Below, one piece after another: positions 5,597 through 13,210 of a DNA stretch of 15,835 nucleotides. Under the pieces are notes generated by a model, which saw only the letters and a program-made list of their open reading frames with translations, ran no database searches and had not been told where the DNA came from. The number at the start of each line of letters is the position of its first letter. Positions within the stretch are counted from its first letter, which is position 1. The position numbers and the translations under genes are program-made. The DNA is from Defluviitaleaceae bacterium (lineage in GTDB: Bacteria > Bacillota > Clostridia > Lachnospirales > WRAX01), in assembly GCA_009784355.1 (NCBI GenBank), contig WRBU01000005.1, positions 1 to 15,835 on the forward strand. The letters are read 5' to 3'.

Positions 5597-6547
5597 ATGG
5601 CACTTGCTAATAGAGCAACTCGTACCGCTCCTATAAATATCAGTCCGTTACAAAATGATTTTGCTGTGGCGGCTGTTGCTACGACTCCTGTTTTTTTTGA
5701 ACGCACGTATGCAAATGGGATTGAGTGTTTTTTGAATCGTGTTTTTGAGGCTGATTGCCTTGAAAAGATGAAAGAGATACCTGATAAATCGGTTGATATG
5801 GTGCTTTGTGATTTGCCGTATGGAATGACCCAAAATGCTTGGGATAGTTATATCCCTCTTGATGAGTTGTGGGCGCAATATCTTCGTATAATCAAACCTA
5901 ATGGTGTTATTGCATTGACTTCGCATGGCGTATTTACTGCAAAACTTATCCTTAGTCAAGAGAAGTATTTTAAGTATAAATGGGTATGGGAAAAATCCAA
6001 GCCAACCAATTTCTTAAACGCAAAAAAACAACCTCTGCGAAAGCACGAGGATGTTTGTATTTTCTATAAAAAGCAACCAGTATATAATCCGCAAATGACA
6101 CAAGGCACAGCTTACGATAAAGGCGTAAGGAAGAATCAGCTAAGCGGTTGTTATGGTGATTTTGAGCCTGTCCGTGTTCATAGTAACGGTGAACGATACC
6201 CAACCGATATTCTTTATGTGAAAACAGCAGAATCAGAGGGTGAGGTTCTTCACCCAACACAGAAACCTATCGAACTTGGTCGTTACCTTATTCGCACATA
6301 CACAAATGAGGGCGATATAATTCTTGACAATACATGTGGTAGCGGCTCGTTTTTAGTATCTGCTATGCTTGAAGGTAGAAACTTTATCGGCATTGAAAAA
6401 AATGAAGATGTTGCACTCTTTAAGCGTGACGAAATTTGCTACATAGACGTAGCAGAAAGCCGCTTGTGTAACGCATGGCTTTCACTTCCCGAAAGCACAA
6501 GAAAACACATATATATCAGTCCTCTAATCGAGGGGTTCGGAGTGTGA
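5597..6547 (+). CDS. Beta-class DNA methyltransferase (N6-adenine or N4-cytosine)
   Basis: The 316-residue protein has motifs in beta-class order: the catalytic DLPYG at residues 72-76, then HPTQKP at 219-224, and the S-adenosylmethionine-binding motif DNTCGSGS at 244-251. The DLPY form replaces the usual DPPY and is common in phage and mobile-element enzymes. It transfers a methyl group from S-adenosylmethionine to a base in a short DNA target, most probably adenine N6. ATG 5597 is chosen because AGGTG lies six bases before it; GTG 5588 overlaps that site. The first 40 residues look unstructured. The gene is followed after four bases by the larger restriction-modification protein, suggesting the two act as one system, with this enzyme protecting host DNA. 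Confidence 0.9.
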   Translation: MALANRATRTAPINISPLQNDFAVAAVATTPVFFERTYANGIECFLNRVFEADCLEKMKEIPDKSVDMVLCDLPYGMTQNAWDSYIPLDELWAQYLRIIKPNGVIALTSHGVFTAKLILSQEKYFKYKWVWEKSKPTNFLNAKKQPLRKHEDVCIFYKKQPVYNPQMTQGTAYDKGVRKNQLSGCYGDFEPVRVHSNGERYPTDILYVKTAESEGEVLHPTQKPIELGRYLIRTYTNEGDIILDNTCGSGSFLVSAMLEGRNFIGIEKNEDVALFKRDEICYIDVAESRLCNAWLSLPESTRKHIYISPLIEGFGV

Positions 6548-6551
6548 CAAT

Positions 6552-9296
6552 ATGCCACGATTTGCAAAAGTTAATAACGAGCGTAGTGAAGCTATTGAAC
6601 TTATCAAGCTAATGGATTCGATTGTCAAGCGTAACACTTGGCAAATAAAATCAATCGGCGGTGAAAGTACACTTAATACAGGGAAAAAGCGAATGTTCCC
6701 TGATGTTTTTGTGTACGGCGACACTACCCGAACCCAAGTTTTACAAGGTTGGGAAGTTAAAATGCCTGATGTGTCGATTACAGATTCGGCTTTTATTGCC
6801 GATGCTTGGCGCAAGGCTGATGTTCTTGGTGTGAACAGCTGTGTTATTTGGAATTTCGCATATGGTGTTTTGTACATTAAAAATTCTGATGGCTGGGTTA
6901 AGACGAGAGAATGGGATAAAACAAAACATATCCGCACTCGTCCTGATGTGGAAACGCATAGAGCTGATTGGGAAAGTGTAATTACCGAAATTCTCTATGA
7001 TATTAACGGATTCTTCACTTCTGGCGAGTTGCGCCCTGCAAAAATAGGCGACATCATAACCGATACTGTAATGACCGAACTCTTGAAACGCAACAACGCA
7101 ATTACCGCCGAACATATCAAAGTTGAGGGTATTAAAAATACCGTGATAACGGCACACATTTCCCATTGGTGGAGAAGTGTCGAAAAGGAATACAAATTTG
7201 ATGGGACAGACAAATTTTCGGTATATGCAAAGTTTGTATTGATAAATTGGATTAACAAAATCACATTTGCCCATATGATAAAAGGCAATCACAATCCTGC
7301 GGCGGCGGTTGAGGAAATTACCGAAGAAATCACGCCGTTAGATGCGTTAAAAACTTTTGATGAAATCACTGAAAAATGCGACTTCTACAATATTTTTGAA
7401 GCCGTACCTTTCGGGGAATACTTACCGATTGCAACTTGGACAGATTTGACGGACTATAATGCTTTTCTATCGGAAAATGGATTGGCGCAAATACCGCATA
7501 CGGCTTTGCAGTCGGTGCTTGAAAACAGTGTAAATCAATTTAAGCGGAGTGTTTCGGGTGTGTTTACCACGCCGCCAAAACTCGCTGAAATACTTGCCAA
7601 AGCGGGAATTGTGGACTTGACTGCTCCCGCTATTGACCCATGTTGCGGCACAGGAACTATCGCTAAAGCAATGCTTGATGTCAAAGAAAATGGCATAGGA
7701 ATTGAAAATGCTTTTGCGACAACATATGCCTCTGACAAATTTTCTTTTCCTCTGCAAGTATCCAATATCGCTATGACGAGAGCAACGGCTATAAATCTGC
7801 CGAGCCTGCTGTTCCGCTCAAACGCTTTTGCTCTGCATGAAGATATGGAAATTGAAATAACCGACCCGCAAAACGGTGCAAAACGGATTTACAAACTTCC
7901 GAAATGGGGCAGTGTAATTTCAAATCTGCCTTTTGTCCCTTTCGACCAAGAAGGGCGTGAAGAAACAGACAATATTAAAGAAACTTTGAAGCGTGTATGC
8001 TCCGAAAGTGGGATAAAATTATCGGGTAAAGGCGACCTTTATAAGCCTATCCTTCTTCATATTCACAAATCGCTTGCCGATAATGCAAGCGTGGCTGTTA
8101 TCACATCAAATTCATGGCTCGGTACGTTGGCAGGACGTGAATTTTTCAATGCGCTTAATTATTATTATGACGTTGAGTGCATTATCGCAAGTGGTGACGG
8201 AAAATGGTTTGAAAACGCTGATGTGGTTACGCTTATGTTATTTTTGAAAATGAAACCCATTGCTAAACCACCAAATAATAAGCACAAAATTTATTTCGGC
8301 TTAATACAAAAACCTCTACCTGAAATTTCGGAAGATGATACAGCACACATTGTTGATTCTATAAAGTTGAAAAAGGCTCTTGAACCAAAGTTGCTTTCGT
8401 TTAGGTCTTATTCGCTAAGCGAGATAAACGGTTTGCTTGAAATGAATATTGCCATAAACTCATTTTTCTACGATGTTGACTGGCTTTCGTATATGAATGA
8501 TATTCTTTGCCCTGTCACAGAATTGTTTGATGTTTTTCGTGGTATGAAAACAGGGCAAGATGAAATTTACTATTTGCGTAATGACAACGATGTTGATAGT
8601 GAATATGTTGAGCGGGTTTTCAAAAGTGCCAAAAGTTGCAATTATTTGTCGACAAAAGCAGATGTTCCTGCGTTCGTATGCGACAGGACGATTGATGAAC
8701 TTACGAGACTCGGACACACAAAAACGCTTGATTGGATAAATCGCTACAATGGCAATCTTAATCAATCTGTTACCAACAAGGAAGATTTTTGGCAAAACCT
8801 TAGTGGCGGAAGATTATCGGGTAGCCACGCAATACGACTGTTTACAGGAATGAATCCTGAGCGGCGAATTTTTTATGGCTTGCTCGATGAGCCAGCAAAA
8901 ATCAACCAACGTGCGATTGGATTTAATCCACTGACGGAAGATGTTGACCTTGTTCTGTGCCACGCACTTTTCAACTCCATAATCGGTGTATTTTATGCCG
9001 AAGCAACAGGATTTCCAAAAGGACTTGGAGCATTGGATAATCGTGCGGAAAATACTGAGAAGATTCGCATACTTGACCCACGCCGTTTGTCAAAAATTGA
9101 TTCCGTAAAAATCCTGCAAGCATTTAAGCCTTTGCTTGACCGTAAAATTATGACTACCATACAGGAATATCAACAGGAAGATAGGCTTGTTTTTGAACGT
9201 GTCGTTGCTGATTGCTTCGGGTATTCAGAGTATTTTGAGCGAATATTGAACAGTGTATTAGAAATGCAAATGGTACGATTAAGCGTAAGAAACTAA
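6552..9296 (+). CDS. Type IIG-like restriction-modification protein (PD-ExK nuclease plus adenine methyltransferase)
   Basis: The 914-residue protein combines nuclease- and methyltransferase-type parts. Near the N-terminus FPDVFVYGD and GWEVK place D51, E68 and K70 in a PD-(D/E)xK-like arrangement. The central region has the S-adenosylmethionine motif DPCCGTGT (362-369) preceded by FTTPPKLAEIL, and the catalytic motif SNLPF (457-461), a variant of NPPF typical of N6-adenine enzymes. From about 650 to the end (FRGMKTGQDEIYYL and RLFTGMNPERRIFYGL) it looks like a target-recognition region of Eco57I or type I kind. Length and order fit a single-chain type IIG enzyme. SD GGAGTG precedes the ATG. 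Whether the nuclease is active is not shown, and the replacement of the first catalytic proline by leucine is unusual. Confidence 0.8.
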   Translation: MPRFAKVNNERSEAIELIKLMDSIVKRNTWQIKSIGGESTLNTGKKRMFPDVFVYGDTTRTQVLQGWEVKMPDVSITDSAFIADAWRKADVLGVNSCVIWNFAYGVLYIKNSDGWVKTREWDKTKHIRTRPDVETHRADWESVITEILYDINGFFTSGELRPAKIGDIITDTVMTELLKRNNAITAEHIKVEGIKNTVITAHISHWWRSVEKEYKFDGTDKFSVYAKFVLINWINKITFAHMIKGNHNPAAAVEEITEEITPLDALKTFDEITEKCDFYNIFEAVPFGEYLPIATWTDLTDYNAFLSENGLAQIPHTALQSVLENSVNQFKRSVSGVFTTPPKLAEILAKAGIVDLTAPAIDPCCGTGTIAKAMLDVKENGIGIENAFATTYASDKFSFPLQVSNIAMTRATAINLPSLLFRSNAFALHEDMEIEITDPQNGAKRIYKLPKWGSVISNLPFVPFDQEGREETDNIKETLKRVCSESGIKLSGKGDLYKPILLHIHKSLADNASVAVITSNSWLGTLAGREFFNALNYYYDVECIIASGDGKWFENADVVTLMLFLKMKPIAKPPNNKHKIYFGLIQKPLPEISEDDTAHIVDSIKLKKALEPKLLSFRSYSLSEINGLLEMNIAINSFFYDVDWLSYMNDILCPVTELFDVFRGMKTGQDEIYYLRNDNDVDSEYVERVFKSAKSCNYLSTKADVPAFVCDRTIDELTRLGHTKTLDWINRYNGNLNQSVTNKEDFWQNLSGGRLSGSHAIRLFTGMNPERRIFYGLLDEPAKINQRAIGFNPLTEDVDLVLCHALFNSIIGVFYAEATGFPKGLGALDNRAENTEKIRILDPRRLSKIDSVKILQAFKPLLDRKIMTTIQEYQQEDRLVFERVVADCFGYSEYFERILNSVLEMQMVRLSVRN

Positions 9297-9315
9297 TTCA
9301 TGAGGTGTTGCGGTT

Positions 9316-10746
9316 ATGAGTGCAATTATTCCAAAAGTGTTTATATCCTATTCATGGGCGGTATCTGATAAAGTATTGGAACTTGCTGAGCGGCTCGTTA
9401 ATCCCGGTGGCGTTGATGTTATTCTCGACAAATGGGATTTGAAAGAGGGACAGGATAAGTATGTTTTTATGGAGCAAGCTGTAAATAATAATGAAGTCAC
9501 TAACGTACTGATTATATGTGATGAAACATATGCCAAAAAAGCAAATGACCGCAAAGGTGGTGTTGGTGATGAGACTGTCATCATCTCAGCGGAGGTGTAC
9601 GGCAAGGTTGGTCAAGAAAAATTTATACCTGTAATTTTTGAAAATGATGAAAATGGAACTCCATTTTTACCAACGTACATTAAAACAAGAATTTACATTG
9701 ACTTGTCGAATGAAACTACTTACGAAGAACAGTATGAAAAATTACTCCGCAACTTACATGGAAAGCCCGAATATCGAAAACCAAAACTAAGCCAGCCCCC
9801 TGAATGGCTAAATGAAGAAGAAGTCAGCTTGTCGTCCATTCGTAATATAATCAAACAACTAAATGGAGACAATGGCAAAACTTCTGCAAAGACTGATTTT
9901 TTGATGCGAAAAGCGTCTGATGAGTTTTCTATAGCATTAAAATCTTTTGGACTGCCATTAAATGAGCGTGTTGAAAGTGAACTTATAATAAAAAAATTAG
10001 ACGCAACAAAGCCGCTCCGTGATTATTATATCGACTATATCGAAATACTGATTGGCAAAGATATGGCTGTAGGTGAGATTTCCGCAGAATATTTTGAAAG
10101 ATTGCATAACGATATAATTGATTCCACGCTCGACCTCACTTCAATGTATCCTGATAATTTAGAAGTCTACCATTATTTTATATGGGAGTCTTTCATTTGT
10201 ACGGTTGCTGTGCTTCTGCATTATGAAAAATATGGAGAAATAAATAAATTGCTGCGTCACACATATTTTTTGAAAGAAAGACACAATGGTGAAAATGCTT
10301 GCAATTTTATTTCATTTAGACATCACTTCAAGTTGATAGAGGGCGTTTGCAAGCCAAACTGCGAAAATCCTAATCTGCATACATTAGCAGGTGAAATCAC
10401 GGTTAAACGTGAGAAAAAACCGTTAATTACAAAAGACTCTATAGCTGATGCAGATTTGATACTCTATCAATTATCCTGTGCGATTGGAGTTGATGGTTGG
10501 AAATGGTTTCCGACACTTTATTGTTATCGAAGTCGCTATTCACAGCAATCAATATGGTCGAGACTTAAATCAAAAAGATACTGCGAAAAAATATTACCAC
10601 TGTTCGGTGTTACATCTTTCGTAGAGTTAAAAAATATGATTGAGAAATGTGTATATGATAGGGAGTACGGCTATCAACGGTCATTTGATGGTGCGCCCAA
10701 TATTCTCAATAGCATTGTGCTTGATGAAATAGCCACTTTGAATTAA
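9316..10746 (+). CDS. SEFIR/TIR-domain protein, likely defence effector
   Basis: The 476-residue protein starts with VFISYSW (residues 8-14) and DKWDLKEGQD (38-47), the hallmark of SEFIR-type TIR relatives. GVGDET (83-87) and SAEV (91-94) contain acidic residues at about the position of the TIR NADase glutamate. Bacterial SEFIR and TIR proteins are known anti-phage effectors, many of which degrade NAD+. Residues about 160-476 form a second region with no motif I recognise, perhaps the sensor; it contains aromatic and histidine-rich stretches (YHYFIWESF, RHHFKLIEG). GAGGTG lies eight bases before the ATG. Its place 19 bases after the restriction-type gene, in the same operon, is the striking point. 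No ThsA-like or other partner is present. Confidence 0.85.
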   Translation: MSAIIPKVFISYSWAVSDKVLELAERLVNPGGVDVILDKWDLKEGQDKYVFMEQAVNNNEVTNVLIICDETYAKKANDRKGGVGDETVIISAEVYGKVGQEKFIPVIFENDENGTPFLPTYIKTRIYIDLSNETTYEEQYEKLLRNLHGKPEYRKPKLSQPPEWLNEEEVSLSSIRNIIKQLNGDNGKTSAKTDFLMRKASDEFSIALKSFGLPLNERVESELIIKKLDATKPLRDYYIDYIEILIGKDMAVGEISAEYFERLHNDIIDSTLDLTSMYPDNLEVYHYFIWESFICTVAVLLHYEKYGEINKLLRHTYFLKERHNGENACNFISFRHHFKLIEGVCKPNCENPNLHTLAGEITVKREKKPLITKDSIADADLILYQLSCAIGVDGWKWFPTLYCYRSRYSQQSIWSRLKSKRYCEKILPLFGVTSFVELKNMIEKCVYDREYGYQRSFDGAPNILNSIVLDEIATLN

Positions 10747-10754
10747 GGCAAGCA

Positions 10755-10783
10755 GAGTTATATTTTCGCTTGAATTATAACTC
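10755..10783. terminator. Bidirectional hairpin terminator between converging units
   Basis: GAGTTATA (10755-10762) and TATAACTC (10776-10783) form a perfect 8-base stem, extendable by GC with one mismatch, in the gap between the SEFIR gene and the relaxase gene. The relaxase stop codon (10777-10775) lies within the right arm. It serves both directions. Confidence 0.6.
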
Positions 10784-12235
10784 CGCTCCATATGAACGCC
10801 TGCGACTCGGCTCTAACCTCCGCCGTTCCTCATACAAAATATCCTGCACACTACGAGAAATTTTTTCAACCTTGCCGACTTCATCTTTAAGCGTAAGATA
10901 CTCAGCATTGAGTGCTTTCCGCTCGGCGGTCAAAGTGGCACATTCTTTCTCCCAAGCCACAAGCGGAATTTTATCCCTGCCGTTTAAGTTGGCTTTAATA
11001 TAACGTTCTGCGGCTTGATATAGAGTGAGTGCCGCTCTGTTGCTCTCAAAAAATTCTTCTTTGTGTTTTGGTTTTTGCTGTTGGTAAATCCTGTTGATTG
11101 GCGCATGTTCCCGATAGAGAATAGCTTGTTTGATATGCTCGTCAAGTGTTTTCAATCGCCGCTCCATCGGCTTCAACTTATCACGGATTTCAGATTGCTT
11201 ACTGTGCATGGCGATGATGAATTTATGCAGTCCGTCCAAGTCCATGATTTTATTTTCGGTGAGGAAATTCAGCATATCAGCCGCTTGCTTCAGATTGTTG
11301 ATTGTGCCGTATCTGTTTTGTTGTCCTGTTTGTTCCCTGCGGTTTAGAATATTGGAAATAACATCCGCAAGGGTCGGGGGTTCGTCAACTCTTGATTCCT
11401 CGTCAATCCATTTTTCAAGTTTTGATATTCGGGCTTTTAGTTGACGGAGTAGATTATTCGTTACCATAATTTCACGATTGATATTACCCCTGTCTGTCTT
11501 TATACCACGTTTCTCCATCTGATGTGCCGCAACGCCAAGATGGATTGTAGGGATTTGGTCGGTTATGCCTTGCCTTTCAAAACTTCGGTGGTTTACTCGC
11601 TCGGCTTGCTCCGTCTGCTCTAAGTAATTATTGAGAACATCCGCCCAAGCCCCTCGCCATTCTTCTGCCTTATCTCTGTTATCCCAATCAACAGTATTTA
11701 CTTTTGTATATTTGTAAGTACGCTTTTCGGGATTGTAGATTTTGTTGCCGTCATCATCAAGATGGATAACTTTCTTGAATTTCGTTCCCCAAGCCCTTTC
11801 CACGTTAAATGGGCGCATGGTAAGAAGTATATGAGCATGGGGATTTTCTGTTTCTATACCGTGAATAGAAAAATCGGCACACATACCCTTATCAACAAAA
11901 TTCTTTCTGACATACTCACGAACAAGATTTAGGTTCTGCATATAATTCAATTCAACAGGCAGAGCAATTTCAATTTCTCTTGCCAACTGAGAATTTTTAG
12001 CCTTTTCAATTTTCTCGACTGCGTTCCATAAAATGGCTCTGTCCATAAATTCAGCAGGAGCATTGTCGGGTAACATGATTTCCGAATGAGCAATCCCACG
12101 CTTGCGAGTATAATCATGGGTCTTTCCGTCAAATTCATTCTTAATCTTTTCCCCTGCACGATAAGCCGCCGCCGCAACTGCGGATTTACCACTACCACGA
12201 CTGATTATTTTAATACTGCAATGATAGATTGCCAA
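10775..12235 (-). CDS. MobA/MobL-family relaxase
   Basis: The 486-residue protein would nick the transferred strand at oriT and stay bound to its 5' end during conjugal mobilization. The N-terminus has AIYHCSIKIISRGSGKSAVA, then AAAYRAGE with Tyr25 as the likely catalytic tyrosine, and the metal-binding histidines appear in SIHG (H125) and NPHAHILLT (H133, H135). The C-terminal half is charged and helical, like the rest of the family. The start is TTG at 12235, seven bases after AGGAG; the longer frame to 12277 would run through that ribosome binding site. The gene lies just downstream of a candidate oriT. Its 3' end abuts the shared terminator. No coupling protein or secretion genes are seen, so it depends on a helper element. 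Confidence 0.88.
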   Translation of the reverse strand: MAIYHCSIKIISRGSGKSAVAAAAYRAGEKIKNEFDGKTHDYTRKRGIAHSEIMLPDNAPAEFMDRAILWNAVEKIEKAKNSQLAREIEIALPVELNYMQNLNLVREYVRKNFVDKGMCADFSIHGIETENPHAHILLTMRPFNVERAWGTKFKKVIHLDDDGNKIYNPEKRTYKYTKVNTVDWDNRDKAEEWRGAWADVLNNYLEQTEQAERVNHRSFERQGITDQIPTIHLGVAAHQMEKRGIKTDRGNINREIMVTNNLLRQLKARISKLEKWIDEESRVDEPPTLADVISNILNRREQTGQQNRYGTINNLKQAADMLNFLTENKIMDLDGLHKFIIAMHSKQSEIRDKLKPMERRLKTLDEHIKQAILYREHAPINRIYQQQKPKHKEEFFESNRAALTLYQAAERYIKANLNGRDKIPLVAWEKECATLTAERKALNAEYLTLKDEVGKVEKISRSVQDILYEERRRLEPSRRRSYGAEL

Positions 12236-12269
12236 CGCTCCGCTCCTTTCTTTGAGGTCTGCAAATAGA

Positions 12270-12315
12270 CACGGCACAAACGATTAGTCCGAATGGAATA
12301 ATTGATTGTGCCGTG
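12270..12315. repeat. Perfect inverted repeat in the oriT region
   Basis: CACGGCACAA (12270-12279) and TTGTGCCGTG (12306-12315), separated by 26 bases. It lies just upstream of the relaxase gene and may bind relaxase or its accessory protein. It may also be a transcription control site for the relaxase. Confidence 0.7.
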
Positions 12316-12347
12316 TATGCAGGGGTTAAGGGGGTGCAACTCCCTTA

Positions 12348-12369
12348 TTTCGTGCCGACAGGCACGAAA
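12348..12369. repeat. Perfect 9-base hairpin in the oriT region
   Basis: TTTCGTGCC (12348-12356), GACA, GGCACGAAA (12361-12369). Next to it TAAGGG (12327-12332) and CCCTTA (12342-12347) form another stem. The dense set of hairpins is typical of origins of transfer. Confidence 0.7.
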
Positions 12370-12390
12370 CGCCCTCCGCAGGAGCGCACG

Positions 12391-12432
12391 GAACCACAAA
12401 AGGCGTAGCCTTGTGGTTCATAAGTGCGCCCT
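12391..12432 (+). other. Candidate oriT with MobQ-type nic motif
   Basis: An inverted repeat GAACCACAA (12391-12399) and TTGTGGTTC (12411-12419) is followed at once by TAAGTGCGCCCT (12421-12432), the nic sequence known for RSF1010/MobQ-type relaxases, cut as TAAGTGCG / CCCT. This would place the nick between 12428 and 12429 on the plus strand. The matching MobA/MobL relaxase gene lies 200 bases away. No transfer experiment can be read from sequence. Confidence 0.85.
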
Positions 12433-12453
12433 TCGGGTTTAAGGCAGGAGCGT

Positions 12454-13029
12454 TTAGCCGCCCTGCCTTGTGATGTTGCCGTTGGACTTGTGGTTTGGAT
12501 TGTGGCGTTGATGTTCGTTGAAATGGGGTTTTTGTATAGGTGAATTGGTGTTTTGAGCGTTAGCATTAGACGAATCAGAATTGTTTTTGTCATTGCCGTC
12601 CTGTGATTGCTCTGTGGATTGTTGCTTACTACTGTGCTGTGATGATGCTGTTGAATTATCAGTTTTACTTGTTGGGTTAGATGGTGTTGTTGATGTAGAT
12701 TTTTCAGCTTTATCTACTCCGTCAGCCTTTGCCGCTTGTTCTTTTTCATCAGCAGCAATATCCTTTGCCATCGCTGTCATTCCATCAAGTAACTTGCGAA
12801 AGAAATCACTATCAACCGCTTTTTCAATTAAGGATTTGTACTGCTCATCGGTGATGCCTGCAATTTCCGGCAGCATACTTTCCAGTAGACCATGCCGTGA
12901 ACATAAACGGCGTGTGCGTTTGGCTCGTTCTTCCTTGCTGTGCATTTGCCGCTCTGCCTTTTGTTTGTTTTTGATTTGAGCAATTTGCTCGTCATAATCT
13001 GCGATTTTTTCCAGTCTTGTTTTTGCCAT
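12454..13029 (-). CDS. DUF3847-type mobilization accessory protein
   Basis: The 191-residue protein starts at ATG 13029 (MAKTRLEKIADYDEQIAQIK), nine bases after AGGAG; the longer frame to 13197 lacks a ribosome binding site and reads through a terminator and operator-like palindrome. Residues 1-95 match proteins of the DUF3847 kind found beside MobA/MobL relaxases: a basic coiled-coil start, KEERAKRTRRLCSRHGLLES, then an acidic helix. From about 110 to 191 the protein is a low-complexity Ser/Thr/Asn/Gln tail ending in His/Asn-rich residues. It probably helps the relaxase bind oriT, which lies immediately downstream. The tail is likely disordered. Function is inferred from neighbours. Confidence 0.75.
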   Translation of the reverse strand: MAKTRLEKIADYDEQIAQIKNKQKAERQMHSKEERAKRTRRLCSRHGLLESMLPEIAGITDEQYKSLIEKAVDSDFFRKLLDGMTAMAKDIAADEKEQAAKADGVDKAEKSTSTTPSNPTSKTDNSTASSQHSSKQQSTEQSQDGNDKNNSDSSNANAQNTNSPIQKPHFNEHQRHNPNHKSNGNITRQGG

Positions 13030-13072
13030 GTGTAAATGCTCCTCTCGAATTTTTGAATTTTTGGTGGAAATG

Positions 13073-13099
13073 AATTGTGTCGGTACTGCTGACACAATT
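13073..13099. promoter_or_regulatory. Operator-like inverted repeat upstream of the DUF3847-type gene
   Basis: AATTGTGTC (13073-13081) and GACACAATT (13091-13099) are perfect 9-base arms around 9 bases, ending 44 bases before the start codon. A repressor site, or a binding site for the encoded accessory protein, is possible. Confidence 0.45.
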
Positions 13100-13102
13100 A
13101 CA

Positions 13103-13138
13103 CGAAAAAGCGGCTCACAATAAGTTCTGCAAGCCGCT
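13103..13138 (-). terminator. Rho-independent terminator after the recombinase gene
   Basis: On the minus strand AGCGGCT, 16 bases, AGCCGCT is followed directly by TTTTT. It lies 70 bases past the recombinase stop codon and upstream of the DUF3847-type gene. It should stop transcription coming from the recombinase or from the phage. Confidence 0.75.
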
Positions 13139-13210
13139 CCTGTGCCGTAGTTGTAAAAAGTGTTGTTATTGCCGATAGCCCAAAAATTATAATTCAACAG
13201 ATGAAAATAA

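Noticed and set aside
5597..9296. Type I restriction-modification or BREX system
   Set aside because: No separate specificity subunit, HsdR-type helicase, or BrxC/PglZ-like gene is present.
9316..10746. Thoeris system
   Set aside because: There is no ThsA-like partner next to the SEFIR/TIR-like gene; the neighbours are methyltransferase and restriction-type genes.
12236..12277. Longer start for the relaxase at 12277
   Set aside because: The extra codons contain the ribosome binding site AGGAG; the family consensus begins at AIYHCSIKI right after the TTG at 12235.
13030..13197. Longer start for the DUF3847-type protein at 13197
   Set aside because: It would run through an intrinsic terminator and a perfect operator-like palindrome and lacks a ribosome binding site.
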